64,000 nt of DNA from Porodaedalea pini (lineage: Eukaryota > Basidiomycota > Agaricomycetes > Hymenochaetales > Hymenochaetaceae), in the NCBI GenBank assembly GCA_002794775.1, contig NBAY01000035.1, positions 124,001-188,000 of the forward strand, read 5' to 3'. A model generated the notes under the pieces. The model saw only the letters and a program-made list of their open reading frames with translations. It was not told where the DNA came from and did no database searches. The first letter of the stretch is position 1. Every line of letters begins with the position of its first letter. The position numbers and the translations under genes were made by a program. Positions 22,610-33,863 of the stretch are shown here, piece after piece.

Positions 22610-24609
22610 ATGCACCCGGCAAAAGCAAACTACGTTGCGTCCCTGGTCTTTGAGTCAAGCATCCCCATTGTCGGCAACCTTACAAGATGCTCACGCGAAG
22701 TCGATAGATAGATTGGCTTTGTCCTGTTCCCCTAACTGATGTGCTCGATTCTAGACCAAGCTGTGAAAAGCTTGACCGACATTTGGCGCCTCGAGAGCAT
22801 CTCGGTCGTCTTTTCGACTCAAACAGATATCATGGTTGTGACGAAACAGTCGTCAGCTCTCCCTTCTCAACGTCAACCACCAAAACGTCAATTGGTTCAA
22901 CTTTCCTCGTCCTGTTCATCCAATATACTTTCCCCGCCCCTCCCTCCTCACCCCTCCGACACACCACACGTTTCAACATCGACATCAGCTGTTTTCCCAT
23001 CCGCCTTTCTCGCCGAGCATTTCGGCAGCAGCGCCGCAACCGTCGTGTCCCGAGAAGGATCTCGTTCCGATCAAAGTATTCATTCGTACAGGAGGTCCTC
23101 CGCCGTTCACGCACAGCATGCAGCGTCCTGCAGTCGGCGCTCTGCTACATCGAGGCGGTGCGAGGGAAGGTGCCGGAGCTTTTGGAGAAAGAGAGGCTCG
23201 GCACGGGAGTGAGAGGCTCGGCATGGGAGTGAGAGGCTCGGCACGGGAGTGAGAGGCAAGCCGGAGTTGGATAAGAGGATCGTGAAGGAAGACGAGGCGT
23301 CTGCCTCGTCGAAGGCGAATACCTCTTTGGACACGGACAACGTCCGTGGTCTTCCGACGGAGCTAATGTCAATGGACCCGTTTGACACATTGTGTGTGCC
23401 GACAATCCTTCAGATGGTCGCTTCTCTTCAATTAACTCAGCAGATGCAGACTCAAAGACAGACAAACGACAAGCGTCGTAAGGTCCAGCAAAATTGCTCA
23501 TGCTGCTGTCACCCCTGCCATCGCCGCTTCCTTGCCCACGGCGCAACTTCCTCGCCGCGCTCATTCTGGCATCAATCTTCTTACAGGATCAATGCTATTC
23601 GAATCGTGCATGGGCAAAGCTCTCCGGCCTCCTACCGCGGGAGGTTGGACGTTACGAACACGTACTCGGCGATGCGCTTGGGTGGCGTCTCTGGATCGGC
23701 AAGAGCGTCACGCCGCCGCAGGAAGAGAAGTTGCGCAGCAGGCAACGCACGAAAAGCGAGGGTACAGTCGCATTTGGATCGTCTCCGGTTTCTGCAATGC
23801 GCAACGCGATGCACTTCCCGAGTCCACCCTTGTCGGATGCAGGCGCAAGTCCGGAGCTTGGCCGTGCACAGACGAAGGCAGGCATGGCAAATAGAACATT
23901 TAGACGTGCTGCGACGTTACCAGATGATGCGGCAATGCGGAGCGTGCCGCCCCGCTATCGATTCCTGGGATCGTTGCCGTTCTTGTTTGCAGGTCCACCT
24001 CTCACTGTCATTGCAGCTCACCAGCACGCAGTCCAGCAAACATTTCTTTCTTCCGCTTTCACGTCACAAACGCCGTTGTCTTCCGATCGAACGCCTGTCC
24101 CGTTCGAAGAGCCGACACCACGCCTTTCGTACTCGCTACTCTCACTTGGTGAATCAACGCTCGAGACGCCGAGTGTGGCGTCGTGCACCTACGATTATAG
24201 TTATAGCTATAACAACAGCACCAATGGCGTATGAAGTCCCGCACAGAGCACCGACTCGTCCGACTCGGGCTCTAGCGTCGGGTCTGAGGCCATTGCAACA
24301 CCGCCAGATATGCCTGTGGCCGTGCGGCTTGCAGGTGTGTTGGTTGATGGTGCCCAAAGTGATGCCATGGGCTCCGGCCTGGGTGCGGCGAAGGCCCACC
24401 GATTCGGACCCGCCGACGAGTCAGACCCGATTGCGTGATACGAGCAGGTGCTCTCCATGGGCAGTCTTGAGGACAGGACCGCAATCCCCGGCATGGGTGG
24501 AATTGGGAACGGAAACGGGATTGATGGTTAGGGACAGGCATCCATGTTGATGCCCAGCCTCATGAGTGCTGGTCTCGAGCTTCGGTTTGGACTCGGCAGT
24601 CGTGAATAG
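22610..24609 (+). pseudogene. Pcl-like G1 cyclin pseudogene
   Basis: Starts MHPAKANYVASLV at 22610. The cyclin box begins around 23070-23190 (EVLRRSRTACSVLQ, ALCYIEAVRGKVPEL) and resumes at 23530-23710 (AALILASIFLQD, YSNRAWAKLSG, REVGRYEHVLG). These match the cyclin fold of fungal Pcl/Pho85-type cyclins, which activate a cyclin-dependent kinase. It is broken by frame changes near 23060-23100, by a 20-bp unit repeated three times at 23191-23250 that shifts the frame, and by TGA 24232, TGA 24436 and TAG 24529 in an otherwise continuous serine/glycine-rich tail ending at 24609. An intact paralogue probably exists elsewhere. Confidence 0.75.
23191..23250 (+). repeat. Three tandem 20-bp units inside cyclin
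   Basis: GAGAGGCTCGGCACGGGAGT repeated three times (one C/T difference), followed by a partial GAGAGGC. With a single unit the frame runs from EKERLGTG directly into RGKPELDKR; two extra units add 40 bp and shift it. Confidence 0.9.
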
Positions 24610-25783
24610 GCTGTTGCTATTGAACTACTTCAGACTTGAACTGAATCGAACCGAACTTCCTAGAGATATCTGAAATTTAAGTGGATTATCAGACAATAAC
24701 ACTATGATTAATGTATTACAGTTGAGACATTAGACTTCTGAAGGACATACAAGTGACATATAATATGAGAAAAATAAATGTCCATTTCCCGTAAGCATCT
24801 ACCTAAGTTGTATTTACCTTGTATCCTAATAAGTTTGTGATATGCAGACTGACATGCTGACACTGAACATATAAACCAGTGAAGAGCCTTCCGGCCTGAT
24901 TGTCAGAAATAATCAGTAGAATAAATGCATTACAGCTGAAATGGTAGACTTTCTGAGGACATATAATTAGAATACAAAATGATAAAAGTATTTTTTTTTC
25001 TTGTAGCTATCTGCCTATCTTGTATACACCTTGTATTGTACAAAAACTCTTGTAGCAGACTTGTATTCGACTCAAAGACATAACAAGCTGACTAACAGAC
25101 TTATATCACCTTACATGGTATACAAGACTATACAGGCGACGCAACTTTTTCGTGATGGGACAATTATTTGCGCCCGCTAACTGATATCACGGAACAGAAA
25201 TAAGCTATACCCTCTCTGGCGAACCTTTTGATACTTTGATTGGGTTGTGAAGCTGAGGGATCTAATCATTCGCTCGTTCTCCCTTGTGCTGCGGAGGAAT
25301 AAGAAGGCGTCCACGTTTATGATGTGGATTCCTGATACAGATGGTTGCTTTCCAGGATGCCGATGCACTTTCACCTTCTCTCGTGTCCGTTTCATATTTC
25401 GTCAGATGCTTTTCAATCATGCTCGTCGCATGGTGATACAAGCTCCTTATTTGTTGGCAAGAAAAGTTCTTTACACACATACAGAATGATCCTCGCGTTT
25501 GGCAAGATTGGAACACTTCAACTCATGATACTTTCAGTGACGCAATCCAAAGACATTATTAAGAAGAAGAGGACATAGTGTTGGCATCCATATCGAAGCA
25601 GGACGTGGAGCGCCGGGAATGGATGCCAACTCGCCTTGACTGCCCATATCATCTGTCACCTGGCCATCCATCGTCAGTACTCTGTTTTAAGTTCGTACCT
25701 TTCGTATGAAGATATAAAAGAATCATCTGCATACTAGCTTTTGACTCCGGTCATCTCAAACTGAAGCGGCCTTGACTTCCACA
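24610..25783. other. Intergenic with diverged ~150-bp direct repeat
   Basis: Two roughly similar stretches (about 24660-24840 and 24890-25060) share order: TATTACAG or CATTACAG, TAGACTT, GGACATA and CTTGTAT. No gene is supported. The promoter of the DUF6533-type gene lies at the right edge. Confidence 0.4.
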
Positions 25784-27383
25784 ATGGCACTCTCTCTTCG
25801 ATCTGACGTCGAGTCCATTGATCCTAGCCAAGTTTCGTTTTGGGTGTCAGGAGTCACCATTGACCAATACTTTCAAGTAGCGACAGTTACTGTCTTGGTC
25901 TATGATATACGTATGTGCAATACTTCGTGCTCAAGGGTGTTTCAATAAAATCTTACTTCCATCAAAGTTATTACAATGGATAAAGAGGTGAATACACTGT
26001 CTTTCCCATTTCTCTGTGCAGAATACTAACCTCTTTTTGCTTTTCAGGTCAAATACTTCTGGGTATGCACCTAGTCCGCTTGCATTCGGCTGTTAAGTTT
26101 CGTCGCTTATGGTCGGATAAGTTGAAGGAAACTCCGCGGAACGTAGTCAATATAGTCTACTTTGCGGTAAGTAGCGTATGTCTATCAGCTCATCGACTGT
26201 TCGACTGAAACGTTGTCAGAACCGGTACATCGGACTTCTAGGTGCTGTCATTTTTCTGTTTTGTGAGCAATACTTCACTATGTCAATGTCTCTCTGAAAT
26301 ACTCCTATTAACTACTCTCGAAGGGAACTTGTTCAGTGCAGATCTTCGTTTGTAAGTTTGCAGCCTTTATTCATACATAGCGAAGAATGACAGCATGTTT
26401 AGGTGTGAGTGCGAATGTCTCTAGATTATGGTAGAGCTCAGTGACATCTCTCAGGTAACTTCGCTGAATGGACTCAGAATGTCACCAGTGAGACTTTCAT
26501 ACCTGACTGGACGAGATAATTCTCTGACAGCTGACGCAGGTTGGACTACCGTCATCTTGATTGATTGCAAGTAGTCAATACAAAATCGATATTTTATCCG
26601 GCTGATCATTCCTGAAGATATTCTCATGATTCGAGTCCTTGCACTTTACTCTCAAGGTCTGTAGAACAGAACTTGGCAAATCTTTCACTCACTAGTATTT
26701 TAAAGACAAAACACTATCAATATGCCTCAAGACATTGCTTGCGTTGGAGGCGGCTTTCAAAATCGGACTCATTATTTACCTTACTGCATCTGAAGACGGT
26801 AAGCCTTATGTTTATCCAGTGGCGCAGTGATTTATTTCTGGTTTAGTTGTCGTTATTAGTCTAGCGAAAGGTGTCACAGTTTGCGGAACAAACAACCTTC
26901 CTCATTGGCGATGGGGACTGGTTGACTGGTAAGCGATCTGAGCTAATCTGAACTGTTACTGAGTTTGAAGAAGGATAATACCAATGACGTATGGAGTCAT
27001 ACTCATGGTTCTAGCCCTCTACAAGGCTGCCGAATACTGGACGATGTCGGCTGGCTTCAAGGGTTTCGCACTTGTCAAAGTTCTTGTCCAGGATCAAGTG
27101 ATTTATTTCCTGCTGTGAGTTTACATTTTCTTCTCATGACAGTCATCCGACAACTTTGTTCAGTGCTGTCGCCTGCTCTATATTCGAGATTTTGGAGTTG
27201 AAGCTTCAAGTATCAAGTCTCTTTTTATCAGGTGTCCTGAACGCTCTTGGAAGCCCATCTTTCCTTTGTGTCCTCGGCAGCCAGATGCTGATCAACTTGA
27301 AGGAGGCTGGGGAGCACGGACTGAATGAGGGTACAAGTTACAGGATGACGTCCAGGTCCGTCAGCGAGATGGAATTTGCTTAG
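25784..27383 (+). CDS. DUF6533-type multipass membrane protein
   Basis: Multi-exon gene from ATG 25784 to TAG 27381-27383. Exon 1 ends at about 25910; short exons then give LITMDKEVKYFW and an NRYIGLLGAVIF segment, the hallmark of the basidiomycete DUF6533 domain. Several hydrophobic segments follow (for example MTYGVILMVLALYKAAEY near 26980), and the C-terminus is a cytosolic-type tail with SPSFLCVLGSQMLINLKEAG. These proteins are abundant in Agaricomycetes, are predicted multipass membrane proteins and have no assigned function. Introns are about 45-70 bp. I did not resolve every internal exon, so the span is firmer than the exon list. No stop was found in the exons I joined. Confidence 0.6.
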
Positions 27384-27946
27384 CAGTAGAAAGACAAAGT
27401 TGTATCTTCTCTTTCCTACGCAGTTGGCGGATTTCTAATATCCACATCTACAGGACTGCGTTGCTGCGAAGGCGTTCAAGGGTTAGACAACATGATTCAC
27501 CCCCTTGCTTTTTGGGCTTCAATATTATTTATAACACAGTTGGTGGGCTCCTTACTTTTCTTTTTTTCGGCGCTCCAAGCCAGCTTCCACATCCTTGTAT
27601 TACCTTCAGTTATGCATGAGTGTACGAGAGCGCTGTGCTGCACTATTTATCGAATCAAAAAATACCCCTTTCAACGCGGAAGCGAGACAGAACATTAAAG
27701 AATATCATGCAAATCGCAAGGGTAGAGTGAAAGATATTGTCAAGACTCCTACGGAAGGTGGATAATGAGGGTAAAACGATGTTGAGAATATTCCCTCGGC
27801 TTGTGTATATGTATGCTCCCTTGAAAAGGTCAGACAGGCGCAGTGCCGGTAGCGTGAGATAGATATACCATATATGTAAACCAGTGCAAATTCTCTGCCG
27901 ATCATGAAAAGTACTCCCTTCGCATCCGTCTCACTTGAAAAACAAA
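27384..27946. other. Intergenic, EBP2 promoter region
   Basis: 3' flank of the DUF6533-type gene and upstream region of EBP2. I see no further gene. Confidence 0.4.
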
Positions 27947-29396
27947 ATGCCTGGAAAACTCAAGTCTCGCTCCAAGGAAATACAAAAGGCGGGGAGTTCT
28001 TCTTCCGCCGCTACTATCGAAGTCTTTTCGAAAGCAAAGTCCAAGTTTTCCAACTCGCGAAAGGCTGTTGCAAAGGCTCCAGTGCCAGCTTCGCAGTCTG
28101 AGGCCGGCTCTGACGAAGAAGAAGACGAGGACGACGGAGTGAATGAAGAAGGGATGAAGAAGCTGATGGATGCGCTTGGCGAGAGCGGTCTGGATGCTGT
28201 TGGGCAAATGCAGCTGGATGCGCTCGAAGAAGAGGAAATCGAGAGCAGTGAGAACGAGGACGAGGACGAGGACGAGGATGAGGACGGACTAGAGGAAGAT
28301 GACTCGGAGGGCGAGGACGTGGGTAGGAGTGAGGAGGAGGAAAGTGAAGAGGACGAGTCTGCACCCAGGAAGGGGAGGGCACCAAACACCTCTGTAGAGC
28401 AAGAAAAGGAAGAAATCGCCCTGGAGGACGCCGATTCTATCGACGAAGATGCCGTCCCTCGCCAAAAAATTGTCACGGACAACAAGGTGTGCATTGTCTT
28501 ATGCTATTTCCGACGCTTGCTAACCTAGGTCTGCGCTATGTTACATAGGTTGCTCTCGAGCGAATACGCGACACCATTAAACTTGACCCTTCGATACCAT
28601 GGACAGAAACATTAGCAGTGACCTATCCCGAAACAATCGAGGTCGACGTGGATGATGACCTGAATCGCGAACTCGCATTGTACGTCTCTCCCCTCCAACC
28701 ATCTCGTGTTGCTACTACTCACTATTCACTTCAGCTACAAACAAGCCCTACACGGTGCCACCACCGCTCGCAAGCTCGCCGACCAGTATAAACTGCCCTT
28801 CACGCGGCCCGCAGACTACTTCGCCGAGATGGTGAAATCGGACGCGCATATGGAGCGTATCCGCCAGCGGCTCCTCGACGAGGGCGCCGCGATCAAGAAG
28901 AGCGAGGACAAACGCCGAGAGCGTGAGGGCAAAAAGTTTGGGAAGCAGGTGCAGATTGAGAAGCTCAAGGAGCGCGAGAGAAGTAAGAAGGAGATGGAGG
29001 AGCGGTTGAAGGGTCTGAAACGGAGTACGTTTCTTTCGCTCGTTAATATTGTCCTTTTTCGTTTTGGCTGATCGGTTCTTGTCTACAGAACACAAAGACG
29101 TGCTTGATGATGCTCAGGGCAACGACGATGCATTTGACGTCGCCGTCGAGGACGCCATCTCCGACCGCCCCTCAAAACGCTCGAAAAGCGGTCCGCAGAA
29201 AATCTCGCGTAAAGGCAGGGACGCCAAATTTGGGTTCGGTGGCAAGGGTCGCCGGGACAAGCAAAACACTCGGGAAAGCACTGAGAAGTTCGACTTCGGG
29301 AGCCGCAAGGGCGCTGGAGGTGCGAAGGGTGCGAAGAGTGGTGGGAAGCCTAAACGGTTGGGCAAAAGCAGACGGATGGCTTCGAGAGGAAGATGA
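27947..29396 (+). CDS. EBP2: rRNA-processing protein EBP2
   Basis: Four exons (27947-28486, 28549-28679, 28735-29024, 29089-29396) encode 422 residues. Ebp2 is a conserved nucleolar factor for 27S pre-rRNA processing and 60S subunit assembly. Visible hallmarks: a long acidic N-terminal region (residues about 55-165), then ELAFYKQAL across the second intron, FTRPADYFAEMVKSDAHM, a lysine/arginine-rich coiled-coil-like helix with KKFGKQVQIEKLKER, FDVAVEDA, and a basic tail with KFGFGGK. All junctions are GT-AG and the summed length is divisible by three. The start is the first ATG in frame. The order and spacing match the family; no damage is seen. Confidence 0.93.
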
Positions 29397-29671
29397 TTTA
29401 TTCTACGCTGGCCTTTCTTTCGTTTGTACGACTCGAAAATACTCTTTTTTTTCCAGATGTTCAGAGGCAGCTGGGTGAGATCAATGGATGCAAACGACAG
29501 TCTGTGAGGTATAAGCTCCTTCATAAACGCGTCTCGCTGGGCCCGTATACGAGTGTCTAGAGAAACAGATAAATAAACTCTGTTACAGCAAAGCAAGATA
29601 GCAGATAATACAGTTGGTAATCCTGGACCACATACAACGCGTTTTTCCCGGTATTAATCATATACGATATA

Positions 29672-31386
29672 TCAAGCCTCCTCAGTAGCCTCTTCAGCAG
29701 CCTCCGCAGGATCCTCCTCAGTCTCCTTCACGCCCCTCCCCGTTTCATCTCTTATACCTCCATCCGCAAAGTTCAAGATCCCAGCATTGTCCAACAAAGT
29801 CACGACCTCCTCCGCTTCCTTGACGTTCATACGCGCAAGCACCTTGTTCACCTCGTCAAGGTCCTGCGCGCGGAGCGCCTCCTTCACGTCCTCGCGGAAG
29901 CCGTTGAACACATCCCAGCGCATCTGCAGTGCCTTACGCACCTCCTCGATGTCGAGGTCCTCCGTGCCGGGGCCCTCGAGGTGCAGGTGCTCGGGCGGCG
30001 GACCGTCGGGGATGACGAACGAGATCTGCTGGTTGTCGCTCTCCGGCACGAGCTGGATCTGCTCGACCTCCGTCCCGCCGCCACGCGCGGCCTCCTCTGC
30101 GCGCTGCGCGGCGACGCGCGAGACGATGTGCGCATACGTGTCCTCGACGTCCTTCGAGAACACCGCGTCCGCGCGCGGGTCGCCTGCGGTCATGCGCCGG
30201 AAGAAGAGACGCACGCCGTCTGGCCCGAGTTTCTCGCAGTATTGCAGCAGAAGGCTCTGGTGCACGCACTGCTTTGCATACTTGGGCTTCCCGTCGCGCT
30301 CCGCGGTGAAGGCGGCGACGAGGAGCGCATCGGACGCGCCGGGGACGTAGACATCGCGGTGTGCCTGGATGAAGTTGAAGGACTGCTCGTACCCTTTTAG
30401 GGACAACCGCGAGAACTCCTCGAGGCTGGGTGTCATCTCGGGGAGCTCGTCGTCGTCTTCGTCGTCATCAGCGGCAGTAGCGGCGGCGGGAGTGCGTGGG
30501 GGTGGGTTTTGCGATGCGAGGCTGGCAGCTTGGGCTTCCTCGACGCCCTTTGGGTTCAGGACCTCGATGTCCGTCGTTTTCTCGGTCTTTGGGTGTATCC
30601 CCTTCACCGCTTTCGGCTCGGGTTTGGGGGGAACGTACTACGTCGAAGTCAGTATATGCGGTAGTGCCTCAATCAAAGATAGACTTACATGCGAGTCCCA
30701 TCCGTCGTGCAAGCTCTCGCTCGTAATCTTCCTGTTCTTCTCCTCCTCTTCACGAGCAAGCTCCTTCCTGAGCCTCTCCTGCTCCTCCCCAAGACGGGCC
30801 ACATGGCCCTTCAAATTCGCAATCAGCACCTCGCGGAGGCGCTCGTCGTTCCCGCTGACGCCCTTCGCCTTCGCGTCCTCAAACACCTTGAGCATCAGCG
30901 CGAGCACCATCTCGTCGTACGTGATCTTCTTCTCCGCGTCCGTCGCGGGGGCCTCCGGCGACGGGTGCGTCTTGAGCTGCTCGACGATGCGCGAGAAGTG
31001 TGCGGGCCCATCGGGCGCACCGTGTACCTCCTCCGTGATCGTGCGCAGACGCGGGAGGAGCACGTCGTTGCACGCGATCTCGGCGTGCAGGTCGAGGATC
31101 CGCTGATTCCGCATCGCGCGCTTCTCGTGTATGTCCCGCCGCTTCCAGCTGTGGCGCAAATAGAAGAAAAAAAGCATTATTAATCACTCTCTAGAGCAGA
31201 CGGAGGAGAAGGCAAGAGGGGAATTCGTACTTGACTAGAGAGCGGTGGTCGACGTTCGGGTGGCCCTCGATGTCGGAATCATCTGAAAGCTGACTTTGGC
31301 GCTCAGCTGGCGAGCAACCGCGCGCGCATAGCACATATAGAACGACGCACCTCAAGCGCGTCCCACTTTGAGTAGTTCAGCGGCAT
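29672..31386 (-). CDS. CDC37: Hsp90 co-chaperone Cdc37
   Basis: Four exons on the minus strand (31351-31386, 31231-31289, 30689-31148, 29672-30637) encode 506 residues. Cdc37 loads protein kinases onto Hsp90. The N-terminus MPLNYSKWDALE followed by LSDDSDIEGHPNVD is the conserved kinase-binding start, here split by the first intron. A charged coiled-coil region follows, then the Hsp90-binding middle domain (YEQSFNFIQAHRDVY, KYAKQCVHQSLLLQYCEKLG, RLFFRRM) and the C-terminal domain (ALQMRWDVFNGFREDV). Introns are short. The length agrees with fungal Cdc37 (about 450-510). It is intact and is the natural partner of the kinases that crowd this region, though that is only a general link. Confidence 0.95.
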
Positions 31387-31904
31387 GCTTGTTCGATTTT
31401 TCTCGTGTATTTAGTGTCGTTTTGTAGAGCGAGGAGATGAGGAGATGATGGGGGATCGATGTCGTAGGGTGAAGTCAGGGATGGCGGTTAAGAGGAATGG
31501 TGTCGCCACGAGCAGGCCCGTCGACGCGCGCCTTGCAATAATCAGTTAGAATCTTCCAGAAACGCACAGGAACGCATACAGCCTGCATGTAAAACCAAAT
31601 CATTTCATGTCCAGTACCGCATCCCTCTTCTATTCCATAGTACAGCGCTTTGCTGTTAAGGAGAGCATTTATAGATCCACCGCCTGCCTACCTTGATGCA
31701 CACTATGGGCTAGAACGGTAAATGTTGTGCATCCAATGGTAACAGAAGATAAGGGACTCCATTCATATGAGCAAAGGGTAACATAAAATTCATACAGGAT
31801 TACAATACACAGGTGCGTCTAGATGTACGAGAGAGCGGTGAGAGGAATGTGATTGTATCCAACATCAGAGCCCAAAATAAAAAGAATAGCCAGAAAGGCG
31901 ATGC
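31387..31904. other. CDC37 promoter / heme oxygenase 3' flank
   Basis: About 520 bp between the 5' end of CDC37 and the 3' end of the heme oxygenase gene. No gene seen. Confidence 0.4.
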
Positions 31905-33077
31905 TCAACCAAACACTGATGCAATATGCTCTTCGAACCATTGCTGCGCAGCCTCGAGCTTCCCGAAACCGCGCGCACCGGTGAACCCACCGGTGACGAG
32001 CACGAAGTGGGCGACTCCGACAGCAAGGACGAAGGTCAGGATGGAGGACAGCGAGTACGCCTTCTCCTCCGGCTCTGGCTCGGTGACGAGCTGCAGTGGT
32101 GAGTACTTGGCATTGGATGACGAAGAGGGAGGCGGGCTCGGGTTCCCGAGCGGTGCTTTAGCAGGTGCTTGGGAAGCTGATTTGGTGGGGGCACGTAATA
32201 GAGTGAAGAGGCCCTCGTTGAGCTCAAAGACATACACCGCTTCCTCTGCAATGGCCTCTGAAAACGGTATGGAATCATATGGTTAGCGCACAACGGCTAT
32301 AGATCGTGGAAATCTCGGAGAGGCACGGGTACGCACGCTTTCTCGCAGCCTCATCGCCTCCGCCTCCGCCTTGATTCATACCTGCACGGAACCATTCCTT
32401 GATCTTGCGCATGTCACCTATGCTTGCAGGCTTTGTGTTTCCGAGTTGCTTGAACTCGTAGAACTGGGTCCCGCGGCCGTCATCGCGGTCGGCGCCGTAT
32501 GCCCTTGCTATACTCCGTCGGATTGTCTGGCCACCGCTCAGGTCTCCCAGGTACCGCACGTATGAATGAGCAAGGAGAGGAGACGGGTCCGTAGCCTCAT
32601 CGGCAAGATAATGAATGCGGGATACGTAAGCTTCGAAAGGCTCGGGCGGTGCGCTCTGCAGAGCTCTATGGATTGGGTGCTCCTGCCAGGTCGTCTCGGG
32701 AACGTCGAGTAGAAAAGAAATATCCGATGCTAGGCTCGGCGCACGGGCAAGAAGGGTTGGGTTATATGTAGGTGCCAACGCAGGGTGTGAACTATGCTTT
32801 TCAAGCGCAACCTCTAGAGTGCTGCGGTCGCGTAACAACACACATCCATTAACTTCGTCGGCACATGGCACGTAGGATAGATATGATGCACTTACTTGTA
32901 GACATGGAAAAGCATCATGAGGAAGCGGACGTATTCCTCCTTGTCGAGCTCGCCGCGCGTAAGCCATCCCGCGCCCTGGCTGTGCTCGGCACTCTCATGC
33001 GCCGCGGTCGTCGCGACCTTGAGCAGCGCCGCCAGCGGCTGCGTGTAGTCGATCCTTAGATCCTCTATAGCCGCCAT
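31905..33077 (-). CDS. Heme oxygenase, C-terminally anchored
   Basis: Three exons (32896-33077, 32337-32821, 31905-32257) encode 339 residues. The enzyme cleaves heme to biliverdin, carbon monoxide and iron. The signature HSYVRYLGDLSGGQ is present (distal helix), and the N-terminal segment ATTAAHESAEHSQG carries the expected proximal histidine region. After the catalytic domain comes a proline/serine-rich linker and a hydrophobic segment near the C-terminus (SSILTFVLAVGVAHFVLVTG), consistent with tail anchoring in the ER or other membrane, as in animal and yeast HO. The start is the ATG giving MAAIEDLRIDY. Introns are GT-AG and the total is divisible by three. It appears intact. Confidence 0.93.
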
Positions 33078-33384
33078 ATGAATTATTTCGAGTCGGATAG
33101 ACACCAGACAAACGTCGCTGCGGGGGATGAGATGGTGGCAGTAGGAGGTGAAGAGAAAGTGCTAAGGCGACCGGTTGCGGCAGGATAGCGTAGTTCTTCC
33201 ACGATATTAATATATTTTTAAATTCAAATCCAAAGTGCTACTTGTCCAGAAAAGGCTAATCAGATAATCTGTCTCGGTGTCTAACATTACGTATGATCCC
33301 AAGATCGCCCCGCAGATTCACTCAACATCCCGTTCAGGCTGACTCTCATCATGTGGATGCTCCCTTCACCCCTTCCTTGTCGAG
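33078..33384. other. Intergenic
   Basis: Heme oxygenase promoter region; no other feature seen. Confidence 0.4.
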
Positions 33385-33547
33385 ATCTCAGTGATATCAA
33401 TTCCTTCAACATTCTGAAGACAAAGGGACTTTGACCAATATGGAGGACCTCAACGGGGTCATCATATTGCTCCGGAAATGCATCCGCACAGACCCCAAGG
33501 ACCGTCTAGTAGCTCTGAAGAATCCCTGGGTTAACGCAGCCTTATGA
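33385..33547 (+). pseudogene. Relic C-terminus of an SRPK-like kinase
   Basis: Aligns with the last exon of K1-K4: TGATATCAATTCCTTCAACATTCTGAAG, then MEDLNGVIILLRKCIRTDPKDR and a terminal NPWVNA before TGA 33545-33547. In the intact genes the corresponding text is LLKKCLRLDPKDRLSAKELL. No upstream exons were found, so only the tail of a lost array member remains. Confidence 0.75.
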
Positions 33548-33863
33548 TTATTCGGGCACCATAACATTTAAATTAAGAAAACGAGCTCCATTCAGCCTAG
33601 TGTCTGCTCTACTCTTATGCGTGTTTATCTCCGTCGCCAGTCTGCGCATCAAATTTGCTGTTTCGCCACATCGTGCCATCTTCCGGATGCTATAAGCCGA
33701 ATGTCCTCTGTACGTTCAGCTGGTCAGTGGGTCAGTGTGCAGCTCCCTTGTCTCAAGTTCTGGTGATCGACAACCTGCAGTTACCTTACGATACAAGAAA
33801 CACATCATTTGTCACTCCATTCCTCGCTCGCGTATTTCGTGTCCGTGTCGATCCTCCAGCATT

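Noticed and set aside
23249..24550. 433-codon ORF overlapping the cyclin
   Set aside because: Only its first part is the cyclin frame after the 20-bp repeats; the rest is an arginine-rich shadow of the true cyclin frame (23494-24234).
24660..25060. Possible transposon in the A+T-rich spacer
   Set aside because: Only loose direct-repeat similarity, no termini or target duplication.
27931..28494. 187-codon serine-rich ORF antisense to EBP2
   Set aside because: It is the complement of the acidic repeats of EBP2 exon 1.
29672..31386. Long plus-strand ORFs over CDC37 (29787-30350, 30369-31106)
   Set aside because: GC-rich antisense shadows; the minus frame is a complete Cdc37.
25784..33077. Secondary-metabolite cluster
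   Set aside because: Neighbours are unrelated housekeeping genes; no synthase, P450 or transporter set.
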